From: Eudorina sp. 2006-703-Eu-15
Taxonomy: Eukaryota > Chlorophyta > Chlorophyceae > Chlamydomonadales > Volvocaceae
Assembly: GCA_003117195.1 (NCBI GenBank)
Contig: BDSI01000094.1
Location: 367,601-431,600 of the forward strand
Direction of reading: 5' to 3'
Length of the DNA stretch: 64,000 nucleotides
How positions within the stretch are numbered: the stretch's first letter is position 1; each line of letters starts with the position of its first letter. The position numbers and the translations under genes are program-made. Shown here one piece after another: positions 37,566 to 49,800 of this stretch. Under the pieces are notes generated by a model. It had not been told where the DNA came from, ran no database searches, and saw only the letters and a program-made list of their open reading frames with translations.

Positions 37566-40500
37566 TTGCCCTATAAGAGTATGTTTTTTGTGTGGTAAAT
37601 AAATGATTTGTCAAATCTCAACTAGTTAATGACGGAACCACCCCCCATTTAAAGGCTGCTGTATACCCGTTAAATATGTCATTATTGCGACACTGAAGAG
37701 ATTTAAAATCGCTCAGACACGAAAATGGAAAAGATGCACATGTTGCCAGACTTGATATCGATTTGAATCGCGTTCGTTACCTGCAACCGCCTTGTACCAA
37801 CGAATTTCCTCATTACACCTCTGTGAGGTTAGGAATACCATAAGAAGAGTAGGCACAATTTATCTCTAAGTGTAAAAGCAGTTTTCGTGGAGCTCTGCCT
37901 ATGATGGCGACTGCACGGTAAGGTGACCTTCCCTGTAGAGACCTAGACACAATCGAATGCTGTGATCCCGTGCTTGCGGCAATCCTGTTGTAAGCCTTAC
38001 GCCTGTCACAGTTGAATCGTGCGTATATTTCTTAATTTTTTTTAACTTTAAGCGTCTGACCTGAAAGCCGTGGTAAAGACGCTACGGGCACGTTACATAA
38101 TGCAGCAACCCAGTCGTTTTCCATCCTCCATCAAGCGGCATCATGCGACATCAAGTCCAGAATCGATGGAGTGAAATCAAATTAAACTACTTGATAATAC
38201 CATCGCGTATCGGAAAGCTCTGCGGTGTCGCCCCGTCGGGCAGTGAGTAACCTTAAGTAATTCGAAAAGCACGCACTCCGGCCGCATTCATGCGCGGGCA
38301 CAAAGCGTGCAGCTGTCGCACGGTCGGCTCTGGGTCAATGGTAAGGTGAAGGGCTCCGGCAACAAGCGTCCAGGATCCTCACAATGCACTGCTGGCTGCC
38401 CCGGGTTGCCCTCCAACCTGCTCCAACGAAGGTACCGTTAAATTCCTAATTCACGCCGGTTTCACACTACAATTTATTTTGGACAGGCGAACGGCGCGAA
38501 TGAAAAGTTTCTTTCATTGTTACAGCGGACCGCACAAGGGATAGTCACCGGTGTGTAGGAGGATGTATGGGTTCCGCCGACACATAAAGCAACAGGTCAC
38601 CCTCCGCATCGCGTAGCTGCGAGACAACGTGTCGAAGAAATCGAAATAACCGCCAGCGAAATACCCAGAGGTAGACACCACTACCGAAGTAAATTGACGA
38701 AGTTTAAGGCAACACATCCAAGGCGCACGGGATGCGGACGAAGCAAAACACGGGAAAAGCCGCCTACACAGAAGGCACCCCATCATGAAGAGGCACCACC
38801 ACACCGGAACGAACAACGCCAACCAACCCCCTCTTCTGCTTTCGTCGTACAGTCGTACAGTTAGCCTGGTGGACGGCCCTTCAATCGCCACATCACGGAC
38901 AGTGACTAGTGAAAGGTGCGCTCATCATCAGTCATCAGTCAACAGTCATTGCGCTCAGCATCTCACGCACCGCTGTGCACCGCTGTGCGCAATCCGAGGT
39001 TAGCTGGCGAGGAGGCTTCGGCAGTCACCGATGACCGACGTCCGCACGTCCTCTGCACCGCAACACGTAAAATATGAGTATTAGAGTTCTCGCATCTCAA
39101 CTAGGCCACTCTCGCAGCACCTAATTATACATCGTATCACTCTCCAAAGCAGCAGACTGCGTCAAGCTAGTATTTCCAAACGTACAATATACTCTAGGGT
39201 CCCATCCGCCAATGAAGGTAAACGTGTCACTATCGGTAACACCACCCAAACGTACGCGTATGCCCCTTCCACCGACCTGCCTGTTCGAACTTGCCATTGC
39301 GCCACATACGTTTTTCCACCTGCGCTGAGGCGGAGACGACTTGTGGGCACTTGCTTGTGCCCCTTGCACCCTGTCTGTGCTTTGTCCTACTTCCCTGTGT
39401 CCCTTACCCTTTCAGCCGCAACCCGTCACGTACTCTCCAGCCCTCGAACGACAGGGAAGCACCCCAGAAGACCCCTACCTAATGAACGGCAACCAAGCAG
39501 AATAAAACTAATCACGGATAAGGAATTCCTTACGCGCCAACGAAATTGCAAAGGTGCTCAAGGATCGATGCCTTGCGGCGCCGATCCAGCAAGGCCAGTC
39601 GTCAACGGATATGCCAAGCCCAGGCCGGGAGCAATGACAGACAGGATATGCGGGCATGACGGAGTGCAAGGCGGGGCAGCCCGGCGCCGTACAGTACTGT
39701 GTATGTACAGTACCGTACACCAATGTGCTGATCCCGCGTGGACACGTGAAGGGCAGTATGGAGCCGTCCTCCATGCGAGAGGATTGTCCTCGCGACTATC
39801 TTTTCCCCACTAGCCTGACGATTATTGTGTCTCAGCGGCGATGAATTAATTGCCTCCAAGACAGACGAATCAATGGGCATGATGGGCGTGGTTCACGCAT
39901 GTCCGCGCAGACGGCGATGATGATGACATTCGTCCTATGCGATCGTCTTCACAGAATGCACCGCAACGCCGCCTCCCTGCCTGTTGCACCTGCATGCCAC
40001 GCACCGCATCGTCGCCTTGCTGGCGCGCTTGCAATAGCGACTGATGCGTGGAGGCCGCTGGACCCGAATGCATGCGTTTGCAGCAGCGAAACGCAACCAG
40101 CACGCTGCGGAAGCAGCCTGCCCCAGATCAACAATAATACAGCAACCCTAGCTAGTGATGGGCATCATACCCGTCGTGTCATCTACGCACGCAGAACGGT
40201 AGGTGTCTTCCAAGGAACAAGGTCCAACAGTAATCAAAACCGGAGCAACGCGTGATGGTGCACGTTTGCGTCAACCGTTGCCAACCGTTGCCAACCTAGG
40301 TCAGGGACAAGGAAAATTGCGCGAAAGCAGGCGTGCGGCAGTCACAAGCTTGGAAGCTGCGTCCCTGGACTCTAGCTTGCCAAGCTGAGTAACATCCAAC
40401 CAGCTACGACCGACACTATCAAAGAAACCACCAAGCAATCAACCACCTTAGCACAGTCGACCAAGCAGGCATGGTCGATGACGAGTGGCCTTTGCCGGTC

Positions 40501-40899
40501 AGGGTAAGGCCGGTCACAGTTGAAGTCGCTTGGTCACGTCCAATACATGCTCGTAGATAGCCTATCATCAAATGGCGATCATATGCCGTCCGCCGGCGTC
40601 CTAAGCGTACATAATAAGCAACGAAGGTGGCGCCAAGGTTCATTGGAACCGCGGCGGCGGGGCATCGGGCGTGGGCGCATCGAACAGTGACCCAGGTACA
40701 TACCCAGCCAGCACTCACTCGCGCCCGATATGTCCAGAGGCTGAACATACACTTGGTCCCAGCCGCGAGCCCCTCGTTTCAACACCCTCGTGAGTTGGGG
40801 CACCCATCCACTCAGAGGCCCGCCCCGGGCAAGGCACGTGCGCGAGCGCCATGCTGACCCGCCCACTCCTGCCTCCACCGCAAAAAGCCACCAAATGGC
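37566..40899. other. Spacer between the two ABCG copies
   Basis: This holds the promoter of copy A (next to 37565) and the 3' flank of copy B (next to 40900). 37566-38500 has no open frame of note. Short frames at 38520-38891 and 39121-39369 (minus strand) resemble protein in places but match nothing I know. A dispersed-repeat terminus (gttacagcggacc) is at 38519-38531. Confidence 0.5.
38519..38531 (+). repeat. Dispersed-repeat terminus, short copy
   Basis: gttacagcggacc matches the end of the repeats at 3361 and 22181; similarity fades after about 13 bases except for a later tcaccggtg. Confidence 0.35.
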
Positions 40900-43800
40900 T
40901 CATATTCGCCCAGTGGAGGATAATGCTATCGGGACTACTACGGCTGCCAGGGCAATCGCAGTGAAAATCATCCCGCAATATTTGACCCAGATCTTTGAGC
41001 ACGCGTACAAGACAAGCTGGCACGGACAAGTCCGCAGATGCGACCAGGCGCTTTTCAACCACGACAAGATCTTGCGCCCGACGAACACAATCTTGGTGTC
41101 GTACGCCAGAGTGATGCCAGCGAGCACCCGCAGGCCCAGTCCCAGGAAGAAAAGGACTATGAGGGCCACCCGCCATGCGCTGTCGCAGTATCCTTTCACA
41201 AAAGGGTTGCCGCTGCTGACCAAAAAGTGTTCGGTGATAGCTCCCCAGCTTACATCGCCACCTCCGCCTTTGATCGATTGCAGGTCCTCGAGCGAACGTG
41301 TTTTCATCTGATCGACGTTGCAGATGCCCTTGTCCTGGTACATGGCTGCGATCACGTTGCCGTGGGATGCCTGGTAATGGTCCAGCTCTGCAATGGTCAA
41401 GGCCTCCACCGCCCAACGGTTGAAGGAGCCCCACAGCAGGACGTCCGGGGCCTTACCGCGAGCAGATGCGAGCGTGGGTTCAGTGACGCCGTTGAGCAGA
41501 GCACCTGCTATGAGGGTCAGGAAGACTGCTGTGGTCGGCGCGGCGGTGCGCGGGATGAAGGGGATGACAGTCACCAGGTACGACATGCCGGAGGCCCAGA
41601 ACCAAACGCCGACGCTGACGGCGTAGTACATGCCGTAGTTCGCCCTTGGGACGGTTAGAACGTAGTACGGCAACGAGAAGTAGACGGGTGCGATGGAGAT
41701 CCACGGGAGGTCCGCCAGGCATCGGGCGACGAAGTAGGCGCTGACGGACAGACCCACGCTGCGTTCCCGCTGCAGGACGAGATGGTTGGCTGAAAACGTG
41801 CGGATATGCTTTACAACTGCAATTAAGGCGAGGCACAGCATGGCCATGACGACGTTGCCAGGAACGGCACGGGGACCCCATGATCGTCCGTGACTGGTGC
41901 CTACCGCCCCAGCAGCCGCCAGCAGAATCGATACGTCCCACATACTGTATGGCCAGAACACCCGTAATGCCTGCAGCAGATGGGTAAATGAGATCATGAT
42001 CATCTCGGGTGGTAGGCGAGGACGAATGAGACCATGCAGCAGATGGGTAAACGAGATCATGCAGGGTGGTAGGCGAGAGCATTTCAATATAGAACCATCA
42101 TGGTATATATCCGCCGAAACAACGTTTGTTCCACACAATCGGCCCTAACAGTCACGCAAGCAATGCGGGCAACTGGGTGACTTGTGGAACGTGTCTGATC
42201 ACACACATGCTGCTTGCCCACCTGTTTGGCAAATGTGTGCAAACTAGTAGACCATAAACAAACACGTCCGCCGCCCCAATGTTCACAGCCCACGGCCATC
42301 TTACCTGCTTCATGGACCTCTTGAAGAACGTCCACGCCTGTGACAACCATCGAGGGTGCTCCCGAACTGCTGGGGTGCCGGTATCTCCCAGACGGCTACC
42401 AAGCTGCTGGCCCGGCTTACCTCCTGCCGCCGCCGCGGCGTTTGGCGCGCCGGTCGCATTCGAATCATCGCGGCTCGCCGCGATGTGTTCGAGCACACTA
42501 GGCTCCTGCTGAGCGTGCAGGGATTCATCACTGTCCAGGCTGCTGGGCATGCCGCTAGGGTCGGGCACCGAAACATGGATAGCGAAGGGGGTGCGGAATT
42601 TGCTACGCTGCCACTGCTGGTTGGCTACCACGCCCTCCGCCCCCGAATGGCTTAGCTGCTGCAGCGGCTGTTGCCCAACAACACCAGCGGATGGTTGTGG
42701 TTCGGGGCTGCTGGCTGCTATCTCTTCCACCTTATTAGTCGGGGCCGGCCTAGGGTTGGCATCAGCAGCAGCTGTGTGCCCTGGGGAGGTGCTCTTGGGA
42801 TCTGTCCTCTCATCTGTGCTGGGCAGCGAGGTGGCAAGAGGCACACCGGCAGCAGCCGCCGCTGCGGTTGTCGTGACCAGCTGACTACAGCTGGGGTTAC
42901 TGCTCCTGCCCGCGTCATCCCCAATGGAATGAGAGTACAGCTCATTATTGAACTTCACAGTGGCAGCGTTCGCCAGCTCCACAGCGGCGTCGGGGGGATG
43001 CAGCACGGGGCCGCTCCGGGGTGATGACGCCGGGTTCGGAGATGACGGCGGGCGTGATGATATTGGAGGCTCGCTCTGCAAGGCAGGACGCATGAAATCC
43101 ACAAGGCCACATGCTCACACGTTGTGCGACAGCAAACGCACCTGGAACTGCGCGCCTCTACCGGCGCGCAGGCCCGCCTCATGCTCTTGCTTCGTTCCCT
43201 GCGCATCGCCTCCCGTACCACCGTCCCAGTCATCCAGTCACCCCTAGGCGTGCGTTGCTTTAAGCGCCGGCATCGCAGCACCTGCACTGCTCACCAAGGC
43301 ATGGGGGGCTGGTCCGTAAACCTCAAGCGTGGTCCGGCTGCTTGCAGCGCCCGCGCCGCGATCAGCCCCTAGGTCGTGGTCTTGCGGCCTGTTCTCGAGA
43401 TGATGCGATGACGTGGTCCCCCAAAGGCCATGTCGTCGGAGCGGCGAGGACGGCGACGGCGGCGGCCGTGTCGCCCGTGCGCGCCTGTCCGTAACCTACA
43501 GCAGCATCAGCATCAGCAGCAGCGCCCATTTGCTGTTGTTATAAATGGGACCACGACTAGCTGTCCTGCGGAAACGCCCCGCCAAATCCCATCCCTCTGC
43601 CTCAAAGAAAACACCCCCGGAGGCAACGACTGTGATCGATCGATCGACTGACAGGTAGGGTCCCACACGCAGGTTGGGTCGTCCAGGTTAACCTGGCCCG
43701 GTGCACCTCGTCGCCGCCGATCATACATACAGATGCCGGGGCAAGTCATTTGAATGAATGAACGTGACAGCAGTCATTCGTTATCGGTATGACATGTCAT

Positions 43801-46800
43801 CAGTGTAAAAGCGACAGGCATGATGGATGCGAGCAGAATCAGCATTCGACGATACGCCCACAACTCCATTCGGTCATCGAATGCTCTAAATGCTCGATGT
43901 ATGCAAGGTGTTTAGACTAAAGATTCACCGACAAGATCTCAAATAATCAAGATGCCCAATTGAGACGCCCACGCACCAGCTTCCGCAGCGAAGAGTTGCT
44001 GCCGACCTGCTCTGCTGAAGGCTGCTCGGACAGCTCGTCGTTGCGGGGTGTGGCGGGCACACTTGTCGCGGCTGCTACGGCAGCAGCGGCAGCGCCCGGG
44101 CCGCCCGCTGCCGCTGTAAAGTCAATACTCCCACGGCACGCAGCTGCAGCAGCAGGGGCGCCTCTGGGCGAGCCGAGCATGCCCATCCAGGCGGAAATCC
44201 ACCGAATGTTGGCGGCACCCCCGGACAGCACCTCGCGCAGTCGAGACTGCAAGGTAACAAACGCATGCAGGTGCACGGCTCGTTCAGATGATGCGAGCGC
44301 GCTTTATTGATTTTCAGAAAGCTGTCGCGCAATTGATTTTTACGCAGCTCGCTCACTCACGCATCACCTGGAGACAAAGGCCTGTATCTATCGTCAACCC
44401 GTTCGTCAACATGCATAGCAGTTTACGCGATAACATAGGGCAACGAATGAAGCAAGAATCGGGCAATGCTGTACAGTGCATGTATGCACCCGCACGCTGC
44501 CCATGTATGCCTGAAACGCTAAATATGGCCATGTGCCCTAGCCTGGCTCTGATGCGCACACGCCCAACAGCCAGCGCTAGCGGCGTGATCATTCCACCGC
44601 TCGTGAGCTGTATGCACCGAGCGAGTATGCGCCTCACCCTCACAGGCCGCATCGCGGGCAGGCTTCCTACGGATGAGTCGGAAAGGATCTTGCTGCCCCG
44701 CTGGCTTATGGGCGGCTGCGACGCGCACAGCTTGCCGTCCTGCACCTTCCACAGCAGACTGAGCAGCTCATCGGCACTGACGGCCACGGCGCCCTCACTG
44801 TCCCGGTCGGAACGGCACCGCCGAGGTGAAGTCTGCGACGGGTGCAGCCGCTGCGACCTCCTGGAGTCGGCGTGAGGAGGAGCCCTGGAGTCCTGGCTCA
44901 GCCGCCGAGAGGGAGTCAGCTGCCGAGGCGGCAGTGGGGCCTCGCCCTGTTGTTGTTGGTTGCTTGTTAGGCGCCCCTGTGGTGGCTGTTGCTGTGTAGG
45001 CTGCGCTGGCTGATCTTGTGCCGGTTGTGCTGCGGTATGGTCGGGTCGCGGGTTGCTGTTGCCAGGCGCGACGACCCCGCCTGAGGCGACGGCGCCGCCT
45101 GAGTGCTGTCGCTCCTGCTGTCGCTCCTGCTGCTGCTCCTGCTGCTCCTGCTGCTCCTGCTGCTCCTGCTGCTGCAGCTCCTGCTGCTGCAGCTCCTGCT
45201 GCTGCTGTCCTGGATGCTTCTGTTGCTGCTGCTGCTGCTGGCTTAAGGCAGCCTCCTGCAGTATTCTGTCAATGAAAGCCTCCGTGCGCTGACCCTCTTG
45301 GCCTAATCGCATAAAGAGCAGCGTGAGGCCTCGCCTGCCAAGCCGGTCGCCGGCCAGGGTGACCCTCTCCTTAGAAAGGTCCGTGTAGGCTTTCTTGATG
45401 TACTTGCCGAGCGCTTCGGTGAGCTCGGCCGCCTTGCCCCCGGGCGCTGCAGTGTCGGAGAAGATGCTGCGCTTGGTGCCGCCGCTGCCAGTACGGAACA
45501 TGGAGAGGCCGACGGGAGCGGGCTCGCTACTGCCCGAGGTGGTCCCGGTGGCACCAGCATTCAACCCACCGGTGACGGCGGTTGACGTGACAGCAGAAAG
45601 AAGGGAAGGATTAGAAGGGAGCGCGGTAGCGTCCATCAGTGGGAGGTCGTCGGCGGTCACGTCTGGGCTGTAGCATCGTCCTGCAGGGCACGTGCATGCA
45701 CACGCACACGCACATGCACGGTTTAAACAGAGAGTATGTACCGTTGGTCGGTGTTACTTGGAGCGCCCGCGTTGGAATGCGGGCGCATAATCAATCGACA
45801 TACAATTGCGTGGGAAGGTAGGGTGGGTGGCGCATTTGTTATGCGCCAGTTATCCTACCTTTCCATACGCATGTCGATTGTGCGCCCGCGTTCCAACGGG
45901 CATGTCGGAGCCCCTGTGTCTGTATGCATGCCACCAACCTAAATGGTAATAAAATAATATAATTAAATTATTATTATTAGCATAAATAATGTATTTATAT
46001 ATTCTTTAAATAACTTAATTGAATATATTGATATAGTATGTTAATAAATAATGATAAACTATATTGCAATAGTAGTATTTACTAAGGTCGGAAAAAATGG
46101 TCGCGCAAAAATTCCCAAAAATTGCCGTACGGCAAGTGCAAAAATTGGCACCCGTCCTCGCTGTGACAGAGGCTGAAGGTTTGCTGAAGAACGGCGGGCG
46201 ATATTAGATGGAAGTCTTGCTATTGGATGCACTCGCCTCCGATGCAAATATAGCCTCCTCCTGAGCATCGTCGCGGTAAACAACCCCGTAAGAAGAAACA
46301 ACAACAGTGACAGCTATTGGTTCAGACGGGCGGTGATTCGTAAGTCGCAATCGAGGCACTGCAACCGGGCTGGAGGACCCAATTGTTGGCGTTATTGAAG
46401 ACGGAGATACGGAACTTCATGCATTGGACGCTTTGGACCACGACAAAAGTGATGCGGTTACAAGCCTACAGCCAGGCGACGCGCAACCGCCATCACTGCA
46501 ACGACCGAAGCTGTCCGACCTTTCGGAGATGCCCGGCACGGATGGCACCGCTTCAAACATTAATGGAGGCGGCCATTCATGCACGACGGGGTCGACTGTT
46601 TTCTAGGGGCTTTCCTGCGGTATTGACGGTCGAATGGAGTCCCTGCCTGTTTGGATTTCCATGTTTCCGTTTAACCACATTGCTCTGTTTACTTTCACAA
46701 CTCTACAAAGCTGTTTTCTCTGAGCGGAGCGCGCGCGCGCCGCACCGCGGTTACTTTCAGACGCCATGGCATCCTTCTGGGTTCCGCGTGTCCGCGAACG

Positions 46801-49800
46801 TGCATTACCTTCTCGAACACTACCACAGCGTTGCACAATTGCTCCATTTGCGGAGCCTTTGACACCGCGGCGTACGACTAGACAATTTTTTTTGTAAAAA
46901 AATCATTTTTTGCATTTTTTGGACGGCCCCCCCCACTAAGGCCACTAAGGCAAACTATTTACTAATCAAATGACAACAGTAATGATATTATTGACACACA
47001 TACTAATGATGTTATATTACAGTTACCATTGGTATTGTTATGAATGCAATGTCTTGCAACACACTATCCGGGCCTGCGGTGTGTCGACATGCGCGCTGCA
47101 ACCTGCTGTGCTCACCCATGACAATGTCCAGCAGCCTGTCTGGGATGTTTTCGTTGAGCGGCATCGGTGGATACTTCAACAAGTCCCGGAAGTACTCGGC
47201 GGCCACCTTGGGCTCACCATGGTACACGCAGCGCCCTCGACGGTCAAGAAGCATGACCTGTCAGGCACGCAACATACAACCAACCAAACAACCTTACTCA
47301 GCTTGCACGTAATGCCAGCAGCAGCCCAGCCATATAGTATGATATGTATATACCAGAGATAGATCAGACTGCTGCCCGCGCCCTGTGTTGTATCACGCCT
47401 TAAAGAATGCATTGATAGATCGGCGGCTGATGCCCATGATGATGCACATCTCATTATTGTACATACATACCCAGGATACTTCACCCTGGTCGTCGCGCGC
47501 TCAGCGGCATACTACATTGTTGTTGTGTGCGCACCTTGCTAAGCAGCTCATAAATGGCCCTCCGCGGCTGGTGTAAGACCATGATGACGTTGACGCCTCG
47601 CTCCTCCGCTAGGTCAGACAGCGACAGCAGCACGTCGGAGCAGCACGCGGCGTCCTGCACGCACACGCACACGCACACACACGCACATACACGACCCGGT
47701 GACGACCTGTGCGGGTGCGGCGTGCGGGTGTATGTGGCCATACATGCATGGATCGATTCCTTCGTTCCGACATGCATGATCGATTTACATGCACGCCTGT
47801 ACACACACACATACATATATACAGCAGCGGCGCGAAGACATACCCACCAGCCCGCTGGTGGGCTCGTCCAGCAGCAGTACCGACGGCTGCGCCACCAGCT
47901 CCACACCAATGTTGACTCGCTGCGTGCGTGAGATGGATGGATGCAGCAGCACATCAGCGAGACAGCCGAGGGGCACGATTGATCGGTGGAAGCAAGGCAC
48001 ATATATATACATATATATAAATAATAATAATGGAAGCAAGCGATACCGACATCCATGTTACATGCATCGCTTTCTGCGCGTGCAAACCTCGACGGACGCC
48101 TTGCTGTGAATGTGCGTGGTCATATATATTTGTACGCACGCATGCGTGGATTGGTTAGTTATTAGTGCACGCCCAGTGTGCGGCACCCCGATGAGTACGA
48201 TGGTGGGCTGCAAGCAAATCCCACATACGCGATGGCTGGTTCGTTCAACACAAGCAACCCACCGACCACGCACAGACCTTGCGCTGGCCGCCGCTGAGGC
48301 TGTTGTCGGCGACACTGCCGACCCGTTGTTTGCGGATCATCTTGATGTCCAGCATCCCCAGCACCTCATCCACCAAGGACTTGATCTCTCCGGAGTGGGA
48401 GTAGCTTGAATGGACCGGCGCTGCTTGCTTTCTCGCCGCTGTGCCGCTCCTTTGTGTGCGTGTGTCATCACGGCGTACACGGCGGAGGCTCACAACGCGT
48501 TGATTGTTGTCATCCCGTCGCGCTGCGGCGTCGGCATTACCTCTAGGGTTCTCCGCCGCCGCCGGCGTTGCCGCTGAGCCGTTGCTGCTCATCACCGCTG
48601 CTGCCTCGGGTTTCCGCTGCTGCTGCTGCTGCTTCTGCTGCCGTGCACGACGCTCTTTCGCTGCTGCATCATCTGCACCTTGGGCGCCGCGGTGCGTGAG
48701 TCCGGCAGTGGATTGCTCCGACAGGCGCGGCAGTCGAAGGTAAGCGCTGTACGTCAAGACCTCCCTGGTTCGTGCATGTGCGAGCACGCGCGTGGGCAGA
48801 CAGCAGCAGGCCAGGCCAGCGCATCACCGCTTCTGCCCATGTAGGATACGGTTCGTTAAGTCCACGGCCCATACCAAGTGCACCCACGCGCACGGTCCAC
48901 GGAACCAACCATGCATGCATGCTTGCATAAAAGGCGAGCGCGCGGGCCCGGTAAACGTGTTCCGTGGTTTTATTTTATTAGCCCACAGTGCGTGTTCCGT
49001 GGAGTTACCCTTGCGGCGGCCTGCATCGCATATGTAAGGAATTGTGTGTGTATCACCGCTGCGAGAAATATGCATGCAGCCGGCCGCGTTTGCAAGCAAG
49101 TTAACAACCGCAGTGCGCGCTGGGCCCCTGCCGCGCGCGCGCGCCGAAACCGCTGACGCGCGTATACGTGCCCCAATCACCGATACACTACTCACTGTAC
49201 AGTCAGGTCGCCGATGAGGATGTCGTCTTGCGGCACGAATCCCGTAACTCTCTTGAGGTGTCGCGGGTTGCTGACCTTTGCGCCGTTGACCCGCACCTCC
49301 CCGCCGTCAAGCGGCCAGTGGGTGGCGCGGCCCGCCAGCAGCGCCAGCAGACTGGACTTGCCGCAGCCGGAGGGGCCCAGGATGGCGGACAGGTGGCCGG
49401 GCTCGAAAACGCCTGGTTGGTGGCGGCAAACAGGCCGAGCGGGGAACAGAATGTAAGGCAGGGATGTCGTAAAACACATGGCTGCCAAGGAACATTTGAA
49501 AGATCGTGTAGTGGCACAGGTGGCGTCGTGCCGGCAAGGACATCTGCTGCAAGCGTCCCGCTAGCACGAGTAGCACGAGCGAGCTCCGCCCTGCCTACTC
49601 TGATGCACGCACCCCAGCAGCGGCTGCACACGCAATCAGCAAGACATACGTACACGCACATGCCTTCGAGCTGTAGAGGTCACACTCTTCCTACTATACC
49701 CTCGCTGTGCGATTGAAGCCGAGGGCAGCGGAAAGACCGTGCAAGCGCCGATAATGAGCGAGTGAGCCGCCGCCGTCTGCCGGGTTCGTTCCTAGGTCTG

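Noticed and set aside
46383..46862. 159-codon ORF as a host gene inside the ABCG-B intron
   Set aside because: No domain, sits in a likely transposon insertion, and the intron is absent from copy A.
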